64,000 nt of DNA, from assembly GCF_001652275.1 (NCBI RefSeq), contig NZ_LVZK01000001.1, positions 992,001-1,056,000 on the forward strand. The letters run 5' to 3'. The translations under genes and the position numbers were made by a program. Below are positions 61,353 to 64,000 of this stretch, one piece after another (position 1 is the stretch's first letter; each line of letters begins with the position of its first letter). The notes below the pieces were generated by a model. That model did no database searches. It was not told the origin of the DNA and saw only the letters and a program-made list of their open reading frames with translations. The DNA is from Peptidiphaga gingivicola. Lineage in GTDB: Bacteria; Actinomycetota; Actinomycetes; Actinomycetales; Actinomycetaceae.

Positions 61353-61384
61353 AGAATGCCCCCGGAGAGTTCCGGGGGCATTCT
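61353..61384. terminator. Bidirectional terminator after eno
   Basis: A 14-bp perfect stem (AGAATGCCCCCGGA and complement) with a 4-nt loop, ending in ATTCTCTTG. It separates eno from the convergent FAD-oxidase gene. Confidence 0.85.
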
Positions 61385-61469
61385 CTTGCCTTCGGGCCGC
61401 GGCCTTGCTTCTCAAATTTGGCCCTGCTCCATCAGATTTGCGATCGTTTTCCAGGCCCCGCTGTCGCTT

Positions 61470-62831
61470 TCAGATCTTGCGGCCGGGGGTGAGGATGTTG
61501 TTGGGGTCGAGCGCCTGCTTGATCGCCCTCTGCACCGAGCGCGTGTCGGGGCTGAGCAAGTGGTCGATCTCGGCGTGCTTGAGGTGGCCGATCCCGTGCT
61601 CGCCGGAGACCACGCCCTCCATGCCGATTGCCATGCGGCAGACCTCGTCAAGCAGGGACTCGGCCTCGGCTGCCTCCTCGGTCCCTTCGCCGCACTCGAC
61701 GATCGGGTGGATGTTGCCGTCGCCCGCATGGGCGAGAATCGAGACTTTCCGGCCACGTTTGACCGAAATCTCCTCGATTCCGTGGATGGCCTCCGCAAGG
61801 CGGGAAATCGGCACGGAGACGTCTCCGATCACCTGCATGCCGTTGGCCGACAGGGCTGGATAAGCGTCTCTGCGCACCTGGAAGAGCCGCGTGCCCTCCT
61901 CGAATTGCACGGCCGTCGCCCCGTATTCGCGGCACACCTGCGCGTACTCCTCGACTACCCTTTTCGCGTTCTCACCTTCGGCCTGGCCGAGCAGAAGCGC
62001 AGCGCCCGGCTGGGGGATCTGGAGGTCGGGATTGCGCTTGTTGACCAGTTCGACCCCGAGGGCGTCGATGAGTTCGAGGGAGACCGGGCGAGGCTCGCAC
62101 GCGCGAAGCATGACGGTGGCGTATCCGGCGTCCTCCGCCGAATCGAAGCAGGCGAAGAACGTGTAGTTGTCGTACTGATTGAGCGGCTCGATGCGGATGA
62201 CGGCCTGGGTGATGACGCCCAGCGTCCCCTCCGAGCCGATGAAAAGCTCTTTGAGGTTGAGGGACGAAACGTTCTTGATGGTCTTCGACCCGACGTGGAT
62301 CACTCTGCCGTCGGCGAGCACCACCTCGAGCGCGCGAACCCAGTTGATCGTCACGCCGTGGCACACGGCCCGCAGGCCTCCGGCGTTGGTGGCGATGTTG
62401 CCGCCCACCGAGCACATCGAGGCCGACGCCGGGTCGGGGGCGAAGAAGAAGCCTTCCTTGGCCAGCTCCTTGTTGAGCTGGGCGTTGATGATTCCGGGCT
62501 CGACGACGGCGATCCCGTTCTCGTGGTCGATCTCGAGGATGCGGTTCATGTTGTGGAGGGCGATGATGAGGCCGCCCGGATAGGAGACCGCCCCTCCGGC
62601 GAGCCCTGATCCGCCCGTGCGGACCGAAACGGGGACCTTGTGGGCGTTCGCCCATGCCAAAGCGATTGAAACGTCTTCCGTCCTGTCGGCAAATACGGCG
62701 CCGAGCGGCTCGCCCTCAGGGAGCATCCAGGACATGTCTTTGCCATACGGCTCGATGGCGCGTTGATCCGTGACGAAGCGTTCGCCGAGTTTGTCGCGAA
62801 GCTCCTGAAGGTCGTCCGTGGTGATGGGCAT
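61470..62831 (-). CDS. FAD-linked oxidase, GlcD/D-lactate dehydrogenase type
   Basis: A 453-residue flavoenzyme of the FAD-binding PCMH family with a C-terminal FAD-oxidase domain. Motifs: VSVRTGGSGLAGGAV, GIAVVEPGI, PDPASASMCSVGGNIATNAGGLRAVCHG (FAD site), SEGTLGVITQAVIRI and, near the end, GDGNIHPIVECG and EHGIGHLKHAEI. It most likely oxidises glycolate, D-lactate or another 2-hydroxy acid. No Fe-S partner gene is adjacent. AGAGGGA precedes ATG 62831. A 12-bp palindrome upstream (62949-62960) may be its operator. Confidence 0.9.
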   Translation of the reverse strand: MPITTDDLQELRDKLGERFVTDQRAIEPYGKDMSWMLPEGEPLGAVFADRTEDVSIALAWANAHKVPVSVRTGGSGLAGGAVSYPGGLIIALHNMNRILEIDHENGIAVVEPGIINAQLNKELAKEGFFFAPDPASASMCSVGGNIATNAGGLRAVCHGVTINWVRALEVVLADGRVIHVGSKTIKNVSSLNLKELFIGSEGTLGVITQAVIRIEPLNQYDNYTFFACFDSAEDAGYATVMLRACEPRPVSLELIDALGVELVNKRNPDLQIPQPGAALLLGQAEGENAKRVVEEYAQVCREYGATAVQFEEGTRLFQVRRDAYPALSANGMQVIGDVSVPISRLAEAIHGIEEISVKRGRKVSILAHAGDGNIHPIVECGEGTEEAAEAESLLDEVCRMAIGMEGVVSGEHGIGHLKHAEIDHLLSPDTRSVQRAIKQALDPNNILTPGRKI

Positions 62832-62948
62832 GTTCCCTCTTTCTATGCACTCGTTCGTCATTGAGCGACTGTCCGGGGTGCGGTCCCGGAGGTGCGTAGG
62901 TGATATAGCTTACATGAAGATTCTACCTTCGGAGCGACGAGGTGTCAG

Positions 62949-62960
62949 ATGTGTACACAT
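62949..62960. promoter_or_regulatory. 12-bp perfect palindrome upstream of the FAD-oxidase gene
   Basis: ATGTGTACACAT is a perfect palindrome in the divergent spacer between the oxidase (start 62831) and the DivIC-like gene (start 63141). It resembles GntR-type operators in size, but does not match a consensus I can name. Confidence 0.4.
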
Positions 62961-63085
62961 TGCCAGGACAGGATGTGACGGCGTGTATGCGGGATTTGTG
63001 GGGCCCAGACGCCAGAGGCAACCAGAAAGGCGCTGCGGCGGCGAGCGCGAGGGATCGGCACGGCCTCGCCTACGAACCGTTGCGG

Positions 63086-63107
63086 CCGGCACACGTGTTC
63101 GTGCCGG
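63086..63107. repeat. Hairpin before the DivIC-like gene
   Basis: CCGGCAC (63086-63092) pairs with GTGCCGG (63101-63107), with an 8-nt loop. It lies about 35 bp before the ATG and could affect expression or end upstream transcription. Confidence 0.4.
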
Positions 63108-63140
63108 AACCTGCCGGAGGCCGCCCGTAGAATTGCTCCT

Positions 63141-63851
63141 ATGAATTCCCGCCAGCCCGCGTCTCGTCGCCCTCGCAACAGCCGACCTCGCAAGCGTTCT
63201 GCGCCCTCCGCGCGTTCGGGGGAGAGCTCGCGTTCGACGTCGAACGGCCGAATCCGAAAGGGGAGGCCCTCCGGGCGTCAAGGCGCAAACCCTCGAAATG
63301 CACGTCCCCAACAGCGCCCGGGGGTTCGGCGAGCCGATAGGCGGGAGGGCCGGCGACGCTTCGAGACGCGGCGCTCGATCGTCATACCCGGTTCAAAGGG
63401 CACATATCAGATTTCTTTGAGGATGCTCACCGTCGCTCTGTTCGCCGTTGTCGCCCTCATCGTCGTCCTGCCCACCTTTGCCAGATATCTGGACAAGCAG
63501 CAGGAGCTTCGCGACGCCAAGTCGCGTCTGTCCACCGTCCAAGAGCACAACGCCGAGCTCGAGCGCGAGTTGAAGCTGTGGAAGGACGACGACTACGTCA
63601 AGACCCAAGCCAGAAAGCGCCTCGGATACGTCATGCCCGGGCAGACGCTCTACGTCGTCACGGATCCCTCGAGGGGCACGGCGACGGAACGGCTGCAGAA
63701 GAAGGTCGACTCCGTCAACAGGAAGCGCAGGGCGGCCACCCCGTGGTACACGACCATGTGGGACTCTGTGAAAATCGCGGGGCAGAGCGGAAAGGCAGAC
63801 AACGTCGACGACGTTCCGGTCGTCGGAGGGAAAGGCGGCGCAAACAAGTGA
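63141..63851 (+). CDS. FtsB/DivIC-family septum protein
   Basis: A 236-residue bitopic division protein. A long basic N-terminal cytoplasmic region (1-~88, very rich in Arg, Ser, Pro) leads to one membrane helix (about 92-111) and a coiled coil (about 117-147). Then comes the family-typical DYVKTQARKRLGYVMPGQTLY, followed by a flexible end. In model bacteria FtsB/DivIC joins FtsL and FtsQ/DivIB to activate septal wall synthesis. The basic extension is typical of actinobacteria. The ribosome site is weak. Next to eno, as in many relatives; the TGA overlaps the GTG of the DUF501 gene. Confidence 0.93.
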   Translation: MNSRQPASRRPRNSRPRKRSAPSARSGESSRSTSNGRIRKGRPSGRQGANPRNARPQQRPGVRRADRREGRRRFETRRSIVIPGSKGTYQISLRMLTVALFAVVALIVVLPTFARYLDKQQELRDAKSRLSTVQEHNAELERELKLWKDDDYVKTQARKRLGYVMPGQTLYVVTDPSRGTATERLQKKVDSVNRKRRAATPWYTTMWDSVKIAGQSGKADNVDDVPVVGGKGGANK

Positions 63852-64000
63852 TCGAGGATCTTGCGGCCATAGCGACTCATGCGACGCCCGTCCTTCCCGG
63901 GGACATCGAGGCGATCGAAGCCCAGCTCGGCAGACGCCCGCGGGGCCTCGTCGGAATAGGCGCGAGATGCGCGTGCGGCGCCCCGGCGGTGACGGTCACC
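63848..64000 (+). CDS. DUF501 protein, 5' part only
   Basis: The gene runs off the window. The 51 visible codons encode VIEDLAAIATHATP... then GDIEAIEAQLGRRPRGLVGIGARCACGAPAVTVT, which matches the start of DUF501 proteins (small actinobacterial proteins encoded after ftsB/divIC). The function is unknown. GTG 63848 overlaps the upstream stop in GTGA. Confidence 0.85.
   Translation, partial: MIEDLAAIATHATPVLPGDIEAIEAQLGRRPRGLVGIGARCACGAPAVTVT

Overview
The window is about 64 kb of high-GC DNA from an actinobacterium, most likely Actinomycetaceae or a close relative. The reasons are strong G/C bias at third codon positions, many GTG/TTG starts and GTGA/ATGA stop-start overlaps. The marker genes also fit: a G5/DUF348 muralytic factor followed by rsmA and ispE, a bacterial protein O-mannosyltransferase next to rsmI, orphan WXG100 proteins, glmU-prs-rplY-pth-mfd, and eno followed by a DivIC-like gene and a DUF501 gene. 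It reads as a chromosome. There is one tRNA (Gln, anticodon TTG), and I saw no rRNA, CRISPR array, insertion sequence or prophage module.

Layout. 1-5.5 kb: an unknown ORF, Kup potassium transporter, DUF2249 protein, cupin, unknown protein, MgtC-like protein. 5.6-10.1 kb: one giant superfamily-1 helicase-like gene on the minus strand whose Walker A box reads GKA instead of GKT/GKS. 10.3-15.3 kb: lipoprotein, small unknowns, uridine-kinase-like P-loop protein, flavodoxin-like reductase, alpha/beta hydrolase. 15.5-21.7 kb: a minus-strand cell-envelope block with two membrane-anchored trypsin-like (HtrA-type) proteases, a Ser/Gly/Gln-rich anchored protein and a protein O-mannosyltransferase. 21.8-29.4 kb: rsmI, a putative iron-regulated DUF2470-like gene, duplicated DUF1540, HAD phosphatase, nicotinamidase with an acidic tail, metG, tatD. 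29.4-34.5 kb: five minus-strand genes for four-helix membrane proteins that look like diverged paralogues, three of them with long Gln/Pro/Gly-rich tails. 35-41.7 kb: G5-domain muralytic protein, rsmA, membrane protein, ispE, ABC-F ATPase. 41.7-45.5 kb: SmtB-like zinc sensor with a duplicated His-rich protein, an ABC-2 exporter pair, TetR regulator. 45.8-48 kb: tRNA-Gln, a short glmU, prs. 48-49.1 kb: an AT-rich stretch without a convincing gene. 49.1-54.2 kb: two WXG100 proteins and two large Ig-like membrane-anchored surface proteins. 54.4-64 kb: rplY, pth, mfd, a SurA_N-like lipoprotein, eno, FAD-linked oxidase, DivIC-like protein and the start of a DUF501 gene.

Two themes cut across the window. 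First, envelope and secreted proteins with low-complexity Gln/Pro/Ser/Ala/Asn tails or insertions are very common, as are lineage-specific insertions or truncations in housekeeping enzymes (RsmA, PMT, helicase, nicotinamidase, GlmU). Second, many intergenic spacers carry short tandem duplications (19, 20, 21, 24, 26 and 36 bp units), which suggests an active slippage or duplication process in non-coding DNA. Strong GC-rich hairpins mark most convergent gene ends.

Best candidates for new biology: the five-gene membrane-protein family (29.4-34.5 kb), the AT-rich island plus WXG100/Ig-like surface module (48-54.2 kb), the zinc sensor with a duplicated His-rich protein (41.7-42.3 kb), the GKA helicase (5.6-10.1 kb) and the GlmU that lacks the acetyltransferase end.
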